A stretch of 64,000 nt of DNA from positions 61,437-125,436 of the forward strand of contig JAKSZP010017326.1 in the NCBI GenBank assembly GCA_022478985.1, given 5' to 3'. Under the pieces are notes generated by a model. That model worked only from the letters and a program-made list of their open reading frames with translations. It did no database searches and was not told the DNA's origin. Positions 34,330 to 46,897 of the stretch are shown piece by piece; position 1 is the stretch's first letter, and the number at the start of each line of letters is the position of its first letter. Source of the stretch: Massospora cicadina. Taxonomy: Eukaryota > Entomophthoromycota > Entomophthoromycetes > Entomophthorales > Entomophthoraceae. The position numbers were made by a program, and so were the translations under genes.

Positions 34330-35330
34330 TCAAGTGGTTATGGATTATTGTCAGATGAGCGAGGTCACTAAGAAAGATTATATTACTACAAGAACAGAAA
34401 ACACCTTGAAACGTTTTTGGCAGTTAGGCTATTTTCGTGATAACTAACATGTCCAGAGTCTATTTGCAGATGGAGTTTAGACTGAAGATTAGGACTGGTG
34501 TGTCATGAGTAGTAGTCAAGGGCTTCTAAGCCAATTAGGATGACCAAGGGATCTGAAACGCCTTAAAACGCATTAAAATGTCATGGACAAGATTTTTGTA
34601 AAGTTAAGACTGACGTGCGTTATAATATCCCTATATGTCATTACCATGTTTATTTAGACTTTTAAGATCACCACAATCACCTGAAAGAGATGTTTACCTA
34701 ATTAAAGCTTCCAACATAAAGTAAATGCGATCCAAGTGTTTGCTTTTAGAAAATTGTTTTATGTTCACTGCCCATAAGATCAATCAAAAGTTATGAAAAC
34801 AATGTTGAAAGGTTCTTGCAATAGTGACCATGAAGCAAAAAGGAAATATGGGCGACGTCAAGGTCAACAAAGTTTGGAGGGATATAATTGGAAGTTTTCA
34901 CAATCTGTGAAATTTGAGCCCCTTTAAAAATCTTTTTTATGATAGAATCAGAAACTTGAAAGGAGCTTAGAGCAGGATCAGGTCATTGAGAACCTGAATT
35001 CAAGATTGGTAGAGCTTAATTCATAAGTACATGGATCTTAACAAAAAACTTTATTTCTATATGGAGGCTGTCAGGATTTTACTCTTGGTAAGGTGAAGCC
35101 TTATCTTGAAGTTATTCTAAGACATAACTTCGCCAAATCAAGTCACTGGAAATAGGCTCTGGCGGATTGACTTAAAGATGCTCCAAATTGGCTGCCAAAC
35201 TATGAAGACACAATTTTTAGAGATTTTCTGTCCTGACATATTGTGATGACAACCAAGGGCAAGGCTAAAAATAACCTTATCATTATTATTCCCTTTTCTC
35301 CGATGTAATTTAAAGAAGGTGTAGTCATTT
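34330..35330 (+). pseudogene. Element H reverse transcriptase remnant
   Basis: Shredded RT: DYCQMSEVTKKDYI near 34338-34385 (family DYRxLNxxTxKDxYPLPR), GLLSQLGMPRDLKRLKTH near 34515-34575 (GLFxPTxMPQGLCNAPATF), VMDKIFVKLRLTCVII near 34580-34630, and a destroyed catalytic box (YVITMF, family YLDDINIF) near 34632-34650. KDHHNHLKEMF-like thumb follows. About 40 percent similarity to G by eye. Dead. Confidence 0.6.
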
Positions 35331-35350
35331 AATGATTTCACTCCAAGTTA

Positions 35351-35492
35351 TCAATACTTTAAAATTATCTAAGGTGGGTCGACCTTGGGACAAATATACC
35401 ACACTGAGAATTTTTCTAGCCAGTACCGACTTTGAACTCAAAACCTGCACTAGGGGTGGAAGCAGTTTTACCCACTTGGCTAACCACCCTTG
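35351..35492 (-). mobile_element. tRNA-derived SINE, copy 2
   Basis: Second member of the 31364 family, inserted in element H. On the minus strand: GGTGGTTAGCCAAGTGGGTA with a consensus A box (TAGCCAAGTGGG), then GAGTTCAAAGTC as B box about 40 bases on, and GGTCGACCCACC at the body end, then an AT-rich tail. Flanked by caagtta at 35344-35350 and 35493-35499. Better preserved promoter than copy 1. Confidence 0.78.
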
Positions 35493-35499
35493 CAAGTTA

Positions 35500-36435
35500 C
35501 CTTTACTTAAATAGAATATTTTATAATTAATTACATCCATTGTATTATAACCCTATATAAGTGTTGACCTCATCATATATAAGGAGGATTACTATCATCT
35601 GTACTAATTAATAAGCCTATACTTATTTTATACCCTTTTCTGGTTATACTTAAGGAGAATTACATTTGCGCTTCTCCAGGAATCTACAGTCTCTAGAGCG
35701 GTACCCAATATTCTGGCTCTGTATCTACGCCTTCAGTTACTATTGACTCCAACATTTTCAAGCTTTGAGGACCTCCTTTTCAATCTGGCATTTCAATGAA
35801 AAGCTAATATACGCCATTGATTTTGGGCCCATAGCAATATCAGCACAGTTGGTTTTAAAATGAAGTTGACCATACCATCAAATTTTGATTTTAGGTCTTC
35901 ACACAACTAGAGAAAATTACAGTTACCCTAAGAATTTCTTTCAGTCATAAGGACAGTTATTATTTCCACCCTTTCTTTTGTGGATTATTAAATCTAATAA
36001 AGGGTCACAAATTACTATGATGGATCTGAAAAATGAAGGTCCCTGGTGGAAGGTCACCACGTGGAAATTTAAATTAAATGATAGATATTTGAAAATTTAT
36101 TAAACAGCACAGCGACCACCAGCTTGCAGTAGAAGCAGCCGCCGCACCAGATTGCTATCTCCTCTGAAAAGCTGCCGCTAAATCAGTGGCTGCACTCACA
36201 GGAGAAATTTACCTCCTGTATTATTAAAATCTTACTCCAAAAAGTAAGATAATGTAAAACAACTACAAAAAATGTCACTCATACTATCCAGAACGTAGTA
36301 ACTGTAGCATGGAACCCAAAAGCTAAGATTACCTGAACCAACATTGCAACGTTTGTTAAACTACCAGACGCCCATATTAAAGCTGAAAAAGCTTTAGCCA
36401 AATATTACTGCCATTAAATGGTTGGCAATTACTCA
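35500..36435. other. Unassigned stretch, probably element H
   Basis: RNase H of H is expected here. I could not confirm any motif. 36110-36200 is locally GC-rich (gcagccgccgcacc), possibly upstream sequence of the second retroposon F copy. Confidence 0.3.
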
Positions 36436-36439
36436 AAAG

Positions 36440-36764
36440 TACCAATCATAAGTGATATTGAACCACACTCCACTGATGCCTTGACACCCTTGCTATATGC
36501 CTTGACACGCACCCTACTCTGGGAAGAGATAGCTGCTGCCAAAGATGAACCCCCCAATCCCCCTCCCCTTCTACCATGGAGGGATAAGCGGTTTCCGCTG
36601 CCCACCTGGTTGATTGTTTTGCTTTGTGTGATTCATTCAATTGCTCATATGGGCATTTTGTTTGAATTAATTAGTTACGTTATTTTTAGTTTAAAGTTTA
36701 AGTTTGGTAATGTATGTCCACTTGTTGGCTTACCTCAGTTAAATAAAATAAAAATCTATTAAAC
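36440..36764 (+). mobile_element. Second, 5'-truncated copy of retroposon F
   Basis: Plus strand here corresponds to the minus strand at 20421-20740. Shared blocks: gatgaaccccccaatccccc with the following cttctaccatgg, and ttggtaatgt...cttgttggcttacct at the end. Both run into AATAAA and an AT-rich tail. The ORF1 C-terminus DEPPNPP is kept but shifted. 5' truncation is usual for non-LTR retroposons; the 5' limit is approximate. Confidence 0.65.
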
Positions 36765-36920
36765 AGGAAACAAGCGCCAAAACGCTGACTTTTGTTTAAA
36801 CTATCATTGTTCCATCTCAATGCCTACGGGAATAAAAATTTATGGGTTTATAGTATTACCTGATGGGTAATGGAAGGAAGAGAAGAATAAGTGAAAACTG
36901 TCTTGAGTATGTCAAACAGC

Positions 36921-37400
36921 TGCAGTGGTTGTGGACAGTGAAAATGTTTTTATGGCGTTCAGAGATATAATTAATGGCAATTTCAACCAACTGGTCTTTA
37001 TTAAAATGCATGATATTGAAGAGCTCAAAAATTTAATATTTTTTTATATCAAGAGAACTTTGAACTTTGTTTAAAATCTTTATATATAGTAGGGGGATGA
37101 GCGCAATAACAATTCAATTACCTTGGACTGTGAGCTACACAGTCTTTCTTATTATTGATACTTTCTGGTAAAAGGAGACTCCATCTCAGGAGAGAAGATC
37201 TTGTTTGTCTGACAATCTTAATGTTTTAAGGTTAATGTTTCTTTGAACAATATTAGTAGATCTATATTTCAATTCCAATGCAAAATTACTTGAGAAGGAT
37301 TTTCAATTTGGGTTCAATATGTTCATCAAGGGTTTATACCATACATTTCTTCTTCCATACCCTGTAGCAAGGGAGCGTAGGTCCAAAGGAACCATAGGTG
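36921..37400 (-). repeat. Element I 3' LTR
   Basis: Starts cagtggttgtggacagtg, shared with 44944. Other shared blocks: ctttatat..tagtaggg.atgagc (37077/45094) and ttcaatttgggttcaatatgttcatcaggg-like (37305/45335). Confidence 0.6.
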
Positions 37401-38108
37401 AATCTTATTAACTGCAGCTTAGACTTAATGCTAGCAATCGAGTATTTATAGCCATGTTAATGTATTATCTTATATGGTACAGACCATCTAGTGGCAATTT
37501 ATGTACTCACCGCCCTGTTTGTGATGATGGCACATTTTCAATTAACCATTTTCAGAAATCTGGTGTGTGGGTCTTTGTAAATTGCTTAAATAAGTTTCTC
37601 ACATATTTCTGCTAGTAATAGTTCTCTAACTAAATAATTAACTGAATTATCTCTTCAGCAATAGTCTAATAGTTAGTTCTACCATAATATAAGTGGCCAA
37701 ACCCAATAAGGTCTCTAATTGGAGTTAAGATTGGGTTCTCACTCATATAATGATATAAAAGGATTTACTTATAACTCAATGGTAGCTGTCCTAAAAGGCT
37801 GGAAATGCGGATGACATTTAGAGACTATAATATTGTGGGATCTAAAGCAGAAACTTCCTTGGGACTAATGTAAGGGTACTATTGGCCCTCTCTACTTTTC
37901 CATTTATAGATGGAAACTACAGGGTGGTGAAAGCTTTTCTAGTATCAATAAAGGATATTTAAATAATGTATAATCTATGAGTTAATAGCTATCTGTTGTC
38001 AGATAAGAGAATCAAGGGGCTTCCATGTTGTGTAAAGATGTATCAATGAAGGAATAGGGATGTAGCTTTTGTGGAGGCCACAGGGATAAACTTGGACTTA
38101 CCTATTTG

Positions 38109-38324
38109 CTAAGGTAATTGTTGGGTAGGAAAATTACTGATTTCCATGAGTCCCCAAGTAGGGGACTCACCATGTTGATTCCAAAACTTCATAAGCCCTG
38201 ATGGCGCAACAACTTGGAGTTTGAATTTAAAATTATCCCGATAGTGTGATATATATGTGAGGTAGGTTTCAGCCACTTCATGAATAATTTTAAGCATATT
38301 CTCACAGTAATAACAGGTGCTCAA
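38109..38324 (-). pseudogene. Element I integrase fragment
   Basis: Frame reads STCYYCENMLKIIHEVAETY and LTYISHYRDNFKFKLQVV. This matches YYW(D/E)SMLKTVHDVLETCLTCQQQR of element M, the HHCC domain, with the second Cys pair lost (C to Y at both positions of CLTC). The rest of the core, leftward to 37400, could not be read. Confidence 0.55.
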
Positions 38325-40202
38325 CCAGTGATATAATTTCCGATTGGCCCTTGAGGTAATTGAATACTGTTTTCATTACTACCTCAGCTTAGTATAAAGG
38401 TCAGATGCTAGAGAACCATAGGTTTACCTTTTAAATATACCCTTTCTGTAATTGGGTATTAGGGTACTCAAGTTTAATCTTAGTATGACCTTTAGTGCTT
38501 CATTATAATATAGCTCAATTTCTAAACAATTTCATACAATCAAACTTCTTCTGCTTCAATTAAGGTTATTATGGGCATCTGAGACAACTTTTCGCGTTTT
38601 GATGGATGGGCCAGGTTATTATTAGTGGAGATACTATATGCTTGTAACCAAAGGGCTCACCTCACTAACCACATCTGGATCCTTTATTTGTTAAAGCCAC
38701 ATTAAGAAGGTATGATCAGTGATAATAGAAAAGTGGATCCCATACAAATAGATTTATCTGTTAATTGCAGATGTATTATTGATAGATATTTGAATTTTGT
38801 AACAATATGTTTTTTTGGCCTTTCTAAGAGTTTTACTGAAATATGCATTCAGATAGCCCACAATATTTTTATCATTCATGGAAAGGATGGCCTATACAGC
38901 AATGACACTGGCTCTTGTAAAAAAGCCAAAAAGGCACATCAAATAGAGGGCAAACTAAAACATGGATAGATTAAAAAGTATGACCTGAGGGAATTGAAGG
39001 CTTGTTTCTAAAAACATTTTAAAAACGGCACTTTTTTCATTAGATGACTAAAGGCTCTGCAAGACACGCTAAAATTTTTTTATATATTTCACTAATAACC
39101 CATCATCCTATAACAATTGCATATTCTCCAAGCTATGTGGGGCGAAATTCTTTGCATGGCATTAATCTTGCCTTACATTGAGTTAATTATTTTACAAGTC
39201 ACCTAGTGGCCTAAAAAGTAATTTACTTTAAAAAGTAACACTTCAAGTGCTTTAATTTTATGGCAGATTTTTGTAGTTGTTTGAACACTTTACGCAGGTG
39301 CTCAAGATTGACCTTGAAGGTTTGTGATAAAAAAGTGTAACTTAAGTAAACTAGAACACAACAGTTTTACGTCTCTAAACATTCTTTCATGGACCGTTGA
39401 AATGTGGCCAAGTGTTACATAATGCTTGAAGCATCCAAGTTGAGTATAGTCACCTTTTTACAATGTCAGACAAATGCCATTGCAACTTTGAGAGAAGAAT
39501 GTTTTAGGTGTAGTGGGTCAAATTTAGATTAATATGAAACTGGCTCTCTCTCAGTGGATAACTTAACTCGGTGTAATTGTTTTACTCCTCGCCTTCAATC
39601 AAATGGGCCAGATCAAACTGCGCTTGTCATTTGCAACCCTTGGTGGAATAGCTCACCTGAGTTTAAAGATTGCTCAAGCACTAGCACAAATTCAATGTTG
39701 CTGTCTATAGAAAAACCACTCACCTTTTTTAGTCTTAGGGGGTCACAATGGGTGAAGAAAGTTAACAACCAATCATGAGCTAGAGCAGATAGAGATCAGC
39801 TGCAAAGAGCTTAATTTTATTAAGAATGATTGGGTGCGAGATATACTTAATCTTTTCCACATGGGTTTATCCTACTCGCAGTGGACCAATCATATTGTGG
39901 TAAGGCCAAATGAGGTTTGAAGATTTTCCTGCACGCTGATAGGTCAGTTCACCCTCTTTTTAAAGCCTCAATACCCAACTTATAATGAATTTAATACCTA
40001 TACCACTATTAGCCTTCAAAGCCCTAAATACTAGGGGAAATCCCTTTAATAAAGTATCGTTTTTCACACTCAAGATCCTACTTCAGATTAAAAATATTTA
40101 TTATTTGATAGTTCTATATACTTTAAGTGCGCCAAATAATTTTGCAGATAAAAATATTAATCCGTTGTTGTAATCCTGCCCAAAATTGGTACCTGTGAGC
40201 AA

Positions 40203-40460
40203 CTAGCAAGCAGGATTCCAACAAGCAAGAAGTGCAAATTTGGCTAATTCTTTTTGGAAACTAGTCATTCTGCCGTAGCTGCTTTCCTGATCATAACGTC
40301 TAAGTATTGAAGACCAAAAAAGTAGTCTAAGAGAGTCATCAATTCTGGGGAGGAGGTTAACTGTCTTATAGGTAATAAAATAAAACTGATGGTAGTCCAT
40401 GATTATTTGATGACTTCCATACTCTTTTCTAACCAACAAAAGAGAAAGAGTCAAGCCTTT
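40203..40460 (-). pseudogene. Element I reverse transcriptase fragment
   Basis: Frame reads LLLVRKEYGSHQIIMDYHQF then LLPRIDDSLRLLFWSS, matching the KKDGSHRLILDY and PLPRIDDLLRLLSGSQ of element M. It covers the RT fingers just before the palm. Stops follow; no catalytic box was found. Confidence 0.65.
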
Positions 40461-40655
40461 GTGATGGGGTCAACAACCCAAACATTAAAAGATGCTTGAG
40501 CTATACTGTGACTTGCTTTTATTTATTTTTAATTCTTTCAAAGTCTATAAACATTTTAGGAATTCTTCATCAGTTTAAACCCCAAGGATAACTCCTTTCA
40601 TCTTGTAAAAATCATAGGCCCATTCATAAATAAGTTGGTATATTTATCTAACAAC

Positions 40656-40890
40656 TTATCTACATTCTCTCGTTGCTCCTTTGTTAGGTTGTCCCTTATC
40701 CCCAGTTGCACCATAGCAATTAGGGGAGTCCGCCAATCCAAATTCGCTCAATAAGCCAAAGTCGCAAACAGTAACCAAATTATCTATTGGCAACATGAGG
40801 ACATAGGCAATTGGTATGTTAAGTCTATATGTGAGGCCCTTGGGAGTCAAGTTACCCAGAAGACAGTAATTGAGTCTGAGCACATAGGAT
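40656..40890 (-). pseudogene. Element I protease-RT connector
   Basis: Frame holds IPIAYVLMLPIDNLVTVCDF and GLLSEFGLADSPN. The DFGLLSEFGL piece corresponds to DFGSLDEFGL of element G and DLSEFGFIDPPIN of M. Confidence 0.6.
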
Positions 40891-40899
40891 CTGCTAATC

Positions 40900-43800
40900 T
40901 AGGATAAGTTAACACTTCCCATGAGAAAGTTATCAACCCCCTATCTCTATATGATGACTGAGGGACATCTTAACCTTGACTTGGTTGTCCACTATGACTT
41001 GAGATTTTAAGGGATACTAACATGATGTAAGGTATATAGGGGCATAACCTCTACAGTGTCTAAAACTCAATGGGGGTAATCATACCTGGGTAACTCTTGT
41101 TTGTTATAGTTGCCATTTACATATCTGGCCCTTATAAGAGACAGTCCCTAATAATGGGTCTTTCGGTGGTTAATGTATCCAATGGGCTATTCATGTGCCT
41201 TTAGTGTCCTAATAGTAATATATACTGACCAGGATAGTTCATAATACCCATATTACTAACTAAAAATTAGGTAGCTAGGAGCAAATAGTACAATTGATTT
41301 CCCAAAGCAAAGGCAAGTGCTTTAAGAGTTGATTAACAAAATTTAGAAGGGGGAGAGGAATACGCTCCTATTACTATGTGCTTTGTGGACCTGCAGTACC
41401 AGTTTCAATAGAGTGATACAAGTCAAGTAAAAACTTGATTCAATTAACTAGGAGAGTCAAAGTTACATCATGTGTCAATCCCATAACAATAATAGCCATG
41501 TTCTTGACTTTATTTATAGTCCTACTCTAGTTATAGAAGCATTATATTTTCTTGGAAGAGAAAATTAGGGAAGTCATAAGGTTTGTCCCTGAGGTGCAAT
41601 AGTATTAAGAAAAAAAGAATTCTTATTTTAAAAGCAATGATCATCGCTATCTTAAGTAACAAGCTCATTAGCAAAAGCAATAATAAACCTGAGGACAAAA
41701 ATTTGATTACCATAAATAGCTTATGCTTCATGTTGATTTATCTTTTTCTTCCTAATCTAAATGGCATTTAAAGCAGACTTCAGCGTTAAAAATTACTTAT
41801 TGCAGTATTAAAATTTTAAAATCTTTTTTTACTTCTTTATGTTAAGTCATGACATAGATATGAGGGCAACTTGGAGACCAGTGCCAGTGTCTTTTTTTAG
41901 AAGCCTGAAGGCATCTCATTTATAGCCCTCTTGATATTAAGAATATTTTTAAGGTTCTAACATTGACCATTCAGATGGATCTGGATATGTAATTTAGATG
42001 AAAAGGCATATAATGCGGAATTTATGGTACCTGTTGGGATTAGGAATGTCCACATTATCCAGCTGGGACAGATTTCTTAAATATCTGCCTTGTCCTGTTT
42101 TAGTAACTTTAGTAATGAGCAACCTTAGGGAATATCAGAGTTAATGATGTTTGATAACTATTGTTTTGGTTTGTTTCCCTATGAAGCATTAGGTTACTAA
42201 ATTCTGGGATTTTATCTTGAACCTGTTGAATATTCACGTTTTGGTAAGAATGATCCCTGATATTATTTATAAGGAGCTTGGTTGTTGGTTTGATATCAAC
42301 AATTAGCTTTATTATGAATATTAATTGGGGTTCATCACCAATTGATAAAGCTTTTTGTATTTACTGAAGCGTTAAAAATGATTTACATGGCAGTAACCTG
42401 CAGGTTAGATATTGTGATGTTACCTGCTATTAATGGGTAAATGGTCCCATTACTTAAGAGGGTCTCTAGCTTAGAAAGGTTAATCTGCTGGGGTTAGATA
42501 AAGTCGATAGGACACGTTATTCAAAATCCAGCCCAGGAGAGGATTGTAATCTATTTAGAAGTGGATCCAAAATAGGTGGATTAAAAGCATATCATTTAAG
42601 ATTATAAGTTAGGGTTAAAGTTCATCAGAGATGTATGCAGTTCCATTGGGGTTCTAACCAAAGAGTTGGGCACCAAATTTCCTTTTATATTCTTTTTACT
42701 GAATAAATACATTCATTATTGTAGTGAATTAAATAGTAATATAATTTTCATTATGCTCTTATGGAAGAGCTGAAGAGATTGTTTCTCTTATCTAATCTTT
42801 TTTGTGCACAAGTACTCTTTTGTAAGAGTGGAACAATAAGGTTCCCTTGATCAGTTGGTTCTCCAGTACTCTTGTGTAAGAGTTGAAGGAATATTTTCCC
42901 TTGTTTAAATATTCTCGAGTTAACAGGAGAAAGGTTTCAGTACCTTCATTAGGATAATATCTAAGAGAGTCATTAACAGTCATCATAAGAAAACTCAACT
43001 GGATAGCTTTCTTCATAGAACTATCAAAATACCCTAATTATTAAAATACATAACAGACTTGTGCAGTAAACCCTAATAAAAGTTTACATCATCTTTAAAA
43101 GAAATTTCTGGCAAGCGATTGAAGTTTGAGAAGCTATACAAAAAGAAATTAGGAAAATCCTTTAAAGTTTCGCCCCTCTTCAACTGTAGCTGCATAAAAT
43201 TCTGTTTCAGATTTGACAAGGTTTAGCCACTGATGAACACCTTGATAAGTGCGCTCCAAAATTGGGATCAAGTTTAAAATACCATAAGTTGGAGAACTAT
43301 TATCTCTTGAGCCATTTGGCTAAGGTAGGAGGGAAGTTTCTTGACTTTTTGTAGATTCATTGCTCCTCCATAGAGCTTTAATACAAATAAAGGAATGTGG
43401 TTATTTTCTCTTTATGGGAATATACATATCCTTAAATTAGGATGAAAGGAGTAGAAATAGGAATCATGGTAGTAGTAGGCGTAGCTAGTGCATGTATAGC
43501 GGAACAACACTAGAGCCAATTATAAATGGATTTGTCTAAAAATAATTGTGTCGTCTTATGTTGTTAATCTTTTGTCTTAACTCTCTCACATCACCTTGAA
43601 GGGAAACGTGATGATCAGATATTTTATTGCTTCTGCCTTTCCAGCTACTTGTCTCTTCAATCTACATAATTTTATTTAAGTTTGGCACTGTTGCTCTTAG
43701 AGTTGCTGGATCCAGGAATCATTATGAAGAATAGCTGCGCCTATAAAGCTTAAACACTCACAAAAAAATTTAATTACTAAATCAGGATTATGATGATTCT

Positions 43801-43920
43801 CTTGGTCATTTAAAGTACATCATCTTGAAATGACTTTAACCTTATGTTCCAACTTCTTTAAAAGTCCTTGTAGGGTGGATGCCCAACTAGGCTGATGACT
43901 ATCACTAGGAAGGAAAGTTG
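40900..43920. other. Internal part of element I, mostly unreadable
   Basis: Should hold protease and capsid on the minus strand. No DTG motif could be read. The paired frames at 41531-41771 on both strands are low-complexity. Contains the short tandem repeat at 42752-42912. Confidence 0.3.
42752..42912. repeat. Three imperfect tandem units of about 56 bases
   Basis: Units begin ctctta/ctcttttg/ctcttgtg-taagag at about 42755, 42814 and 42869, each followed about 25 bases later by a (t)tcccttg or ttctctt box. The minus-strand frame 42792-43016 reads two as SYTRVLENQLIKGTLLFHSY / KRVLVHKKD. Confidence 0.45.
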
Positions 43921-43924
43921 ATTC

Positions 43925-44150
43925 CCCAAGGGCCAGGGGGTCCTTCTTTGTATGGAATGTCCTTGTAAGCCATCTTCCCTGGAGGTTCCAGTAGTCCCAG
44001 GAGAGCCAGGAGGACCTTGCTGACCTGAGGATCCTTGCTGATCATCTGTTCTAGCGGGTCCTACAGGCCCTCAAGATCCAGTGGAACCTTGACCCCCATC
44101 TTGCCTTTGTAAGCCAGGAAGGTCAGATGTCTCCCTAATTCTCATACTTG
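43925..44150 (-). pseudogene. Element I Gag, collagen-like segment
   Basis: Minus-strand reading gives GSTGS-GPVGPARTDDQQGSS and then GQQGPPGSPGTTGTSREDGLQ, ending RTPWPLG. Glycine recurs every third residue over most of the run, with Pro, Gln and Ser in the other places. It is interrupted by one stop and imperfect triplets. Same position ahead of capsid as in B and M. Confidence 0.7.
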
Positions 44151-44942
44151 TTGGGACAACTTACGGAGGAGTTTCTCCATTGACATTATCTGCTTAATCA
44201 TTCTATAATCAAATTGCAATAATTGGCACTCAATAATCATTAGTTATCTGATTTAAATCAACTTATAGCCTCATTCACCACTCCTTTCAGCCAATTATGA
44301 ACTGATTTTTCATAAAGACTGCCATGCCAAGGTCAAAACGTGCAAGATGTTTTTAGGACTCATTAATGAGATGTTAATTAACAATATTGCCTTTGACTAC
44401 TTTTATTAAAAGATGAGAAAGAAATAAAAATTGATAGATATGGAATGCAGTTCCAAATGGAGCTCTAGATTCATAAAACATTCCTAATGGTGAAAACCAC
44501 AAAAGCATCAAGTAATAGATTTTAAGGCGCAAGAAGTGCATAAGTAGCTGTCAGCCCCAGCACAACTTTGGTTGGGGATAAACTAGAGAAGTTAAAGGAA
44601 TACATCATAAAAGAGGTACTTTCAAGGCTTATGACTGACTAGACCACTCCTCATGGCTTATAAAACCCTTCAAATAAATGATTGACTGTAGCGTTCACAT
44701 TAACAACCTGTAGTTGATAAGCAGTTGAGAATATGGATGAGAGAAATGTACTCAGCTGGATAAAATGCTAACTCATTTGGATTAAAAGCTCATCTCAAGA
44801 TGGGATTCAATCATCCATAGGGAAAAACTCATCATCTTGCAAGATTCTTGGATGGAATAGTTTTCTGTGGCATTACTTATTTTCATGTACTAGCTTGGAA
44901 ATGTGTCCCATGTAGTAGATACCAGTATTTATTTAGAGCATC

Positions 44943-45440
44943 TTCAGTGGTTGTGGACAGTGCACAACACTGAAAGGAGTGTTATATTATAATATAATGG
45001 AAATTAGGGACAGCTAATTTTTTTATATAAATTAAACTATTACAAAACTTGACATTTGATATATTGTAATATCACAAAAAACCTATAGCACATATAAAAA
45101 ACTTTATATCATAGTAGGAATGAGCTCAGAGACGCATTGAATACCTTAGCCTTTTGCTACAGGACCTTTCTTATGCTTAAAATAGATTTGGCACGACTAA
45201 AATCCTTTTCAGAGAGATATTATATCTTGTTTGGCAAATAACCCCATTGGTCTTTAATTTGTGTTCTTTGACCAAGAAAAGAATAATTATTTTTTACTCC
45301 CAGCGCAGAAGCACTTGAATTGAATGGTTCCAATTTGGGTTTAAATACGTTCATCAGGGGTCTGAACCTTGGCAGAAATATTATTTCCAAGATACTTGAT
45401 GAATTGATGAAAGCTTGCGGAAGAGGATCCAGGGGAAATG
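44943..45440 (-). repeat. Element I 5' LTR
   Basis: Partner of 36921-37400; right end approximate. Confidence 0.6.
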
Positions 45441-45599
45441 GTACCACTATTTAAGACTAGAGAGCATATGGACCTAGTGATGGATGCACATAAACATGTT
45501 GACATTGCTGATTCCAAAAACCTTGGCGTATCTCAAAAAAACGGTTTTACTAAGATTTAATGTCACTTGAGGCAAAGATCCTTAGATCTGTTTATTCTA

Positions 45600-46300
45600 T
45601 GCGTAAGTTCTATGACTTTTATATATAGTATATGTACCAAACAATACGACCTTTAGCGCCTTTTAACAAAGTATTTATTGACGTTATAGGCCATTACCCA
45701 CGGCCTCAAGCGTAAGCAAAGTTGTCATTATAGCATATACCATTTTATGAAAGTGTCAAGGCTGCGGCAATAAATATGTGACCTACAGGAATTACTGTTT
45801 GCTTTTTAAATAACCAACTCATCACTAAACACGATTTTAGTATATTTTGCTATCCAACAAAAAAATTATATCTGATTTAGTCCAAAGATTGATGGGCCTG
45901 GTAGGGTTGAAATAGAAAATCACTACCCTTACACCCTTAATCAAACAGAATGTTGAATGAGCAAAGGGACTTTAGGATATATACTCATAAAAATAGAATG
46001 AACTACAAATCAAATTAAAAATAAACTTTATCTTCCACGTTGCTTACCTATAGAATTATCTACCACTTGGTAATAGAAATGTCTAAAGTGAAAGCACTCT
46101 TGGTCGAGAAATGGACTTATCAACCCTACACCCTATTTATCACTGAGGATCAAAAGAACCTAACCCTGGCAGTTAAAATTGGCTGATGAGTTACTTAAAT
46201 TTAACTTGAAGAATCTAGGAATGTTAATTCAACCATTCAAAGAGTCAAGATGTGATTTAAAAAGAAAACTAGTTTACTAGAAATTTTTAAATAGGAGAGA
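45600..46300 (+). pseudogene. Element H integrase remnant
   Basis: Plus-strand core continuing element H beyond I: FNKVFIDVIGHYPRPQA near 45661-45712 (family FHTISIDVVGPLPxxxN), KVVIIAYT, then NFISDLVQRLMGLVGLK-like near 45865-45910 (family NFTSxLVxxLxxLMGI). The DNG and E motifs are not readable. The strand and order fit H, not I. Confidence 0.55.
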
Positions 46301-46897
46301 AAGTTATATTTCTTTCCACTAAGCATCATTTTTATAAAATCAAATTAGCCTTAGAAATCAGATTCTTTAGAGATAAATATTATTTAGAATAGCAAATGGA
46401 GGACTACGCGCAAAAAACCCACTTAATCATCTAAGCTAGACATCAATGACCTAAAAGCTAATTCCCTCAGTCACCTACCTTAGTGTTAACTAAGTTACCC
46501 ACTCTCATATGGCAGCAGCAAAAGTAGTTACCTCCTAAAATGCAGCCATTTCTACAAGCGTCAGCTCACATTATTGCATATATGCAATTTGCACCCTCTC
46601 TGGATCATCTTACAACTTATCCAAATAACTTTCTGGTAGCAATAAAATTAAAATATATAAGCCTGCGTTTCTACAACAGAATTGGCTAACATGGAAGACA
46701 CTTAGTCCCCCCACATTACCCAAGAGCAAAATAATCAGTCATTCTAATTCATTATAAACAGTTAGAGCTGAGTTTCATGCCCATCATGTGCAAGGTGTGA
46801 CCAGCCATCTGCTCTCCAAACCTCAGCTACAATAATGGAATAGTGCCAAAACTTGGAGCAAAATCCATCAGAGTAAGTCAACTGACCTCGCCTAATA
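46300..46897. other. Unassigned stretch after element H integrase
   Basis: Probably the Pol C-terminus and 3' LTR of H. No partner found in the window. Confidence 0.3.

Larger units (their letters stand above)
36921..45440 (-). mobile_element. Ty3/gypsy element I
   Basis: Minus-strand element of about 8.5 kb with related direct repeats at its ends (36921-37400 and 44943-45440, about 65-70 percent) and collagen-like Gag, connector, RT and integrase shreds in leftward order. It separates the RT of H (34.3-35.3 kb) from its integrase (45.6 kb), so it inserted in H. Heavily decayed; ends are approximate and no target duplication was seen. Confidence 0.65.

Noticed and set aside
36418..36762. Possible 114-codon membrane protein (hydrophobic PTWLIVLLCVIHSIAHMGI)
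   Set aside because: It overlaps the 3' untranslated end of a retroposon F copy; the hydrophobic run is T-rich non-coding sequence.
41531..41771. Overlapping open frames on both strands
   Set aside because: Low-complexity A/T-rich codons (Leu/Ile/Lys); typical random frames.
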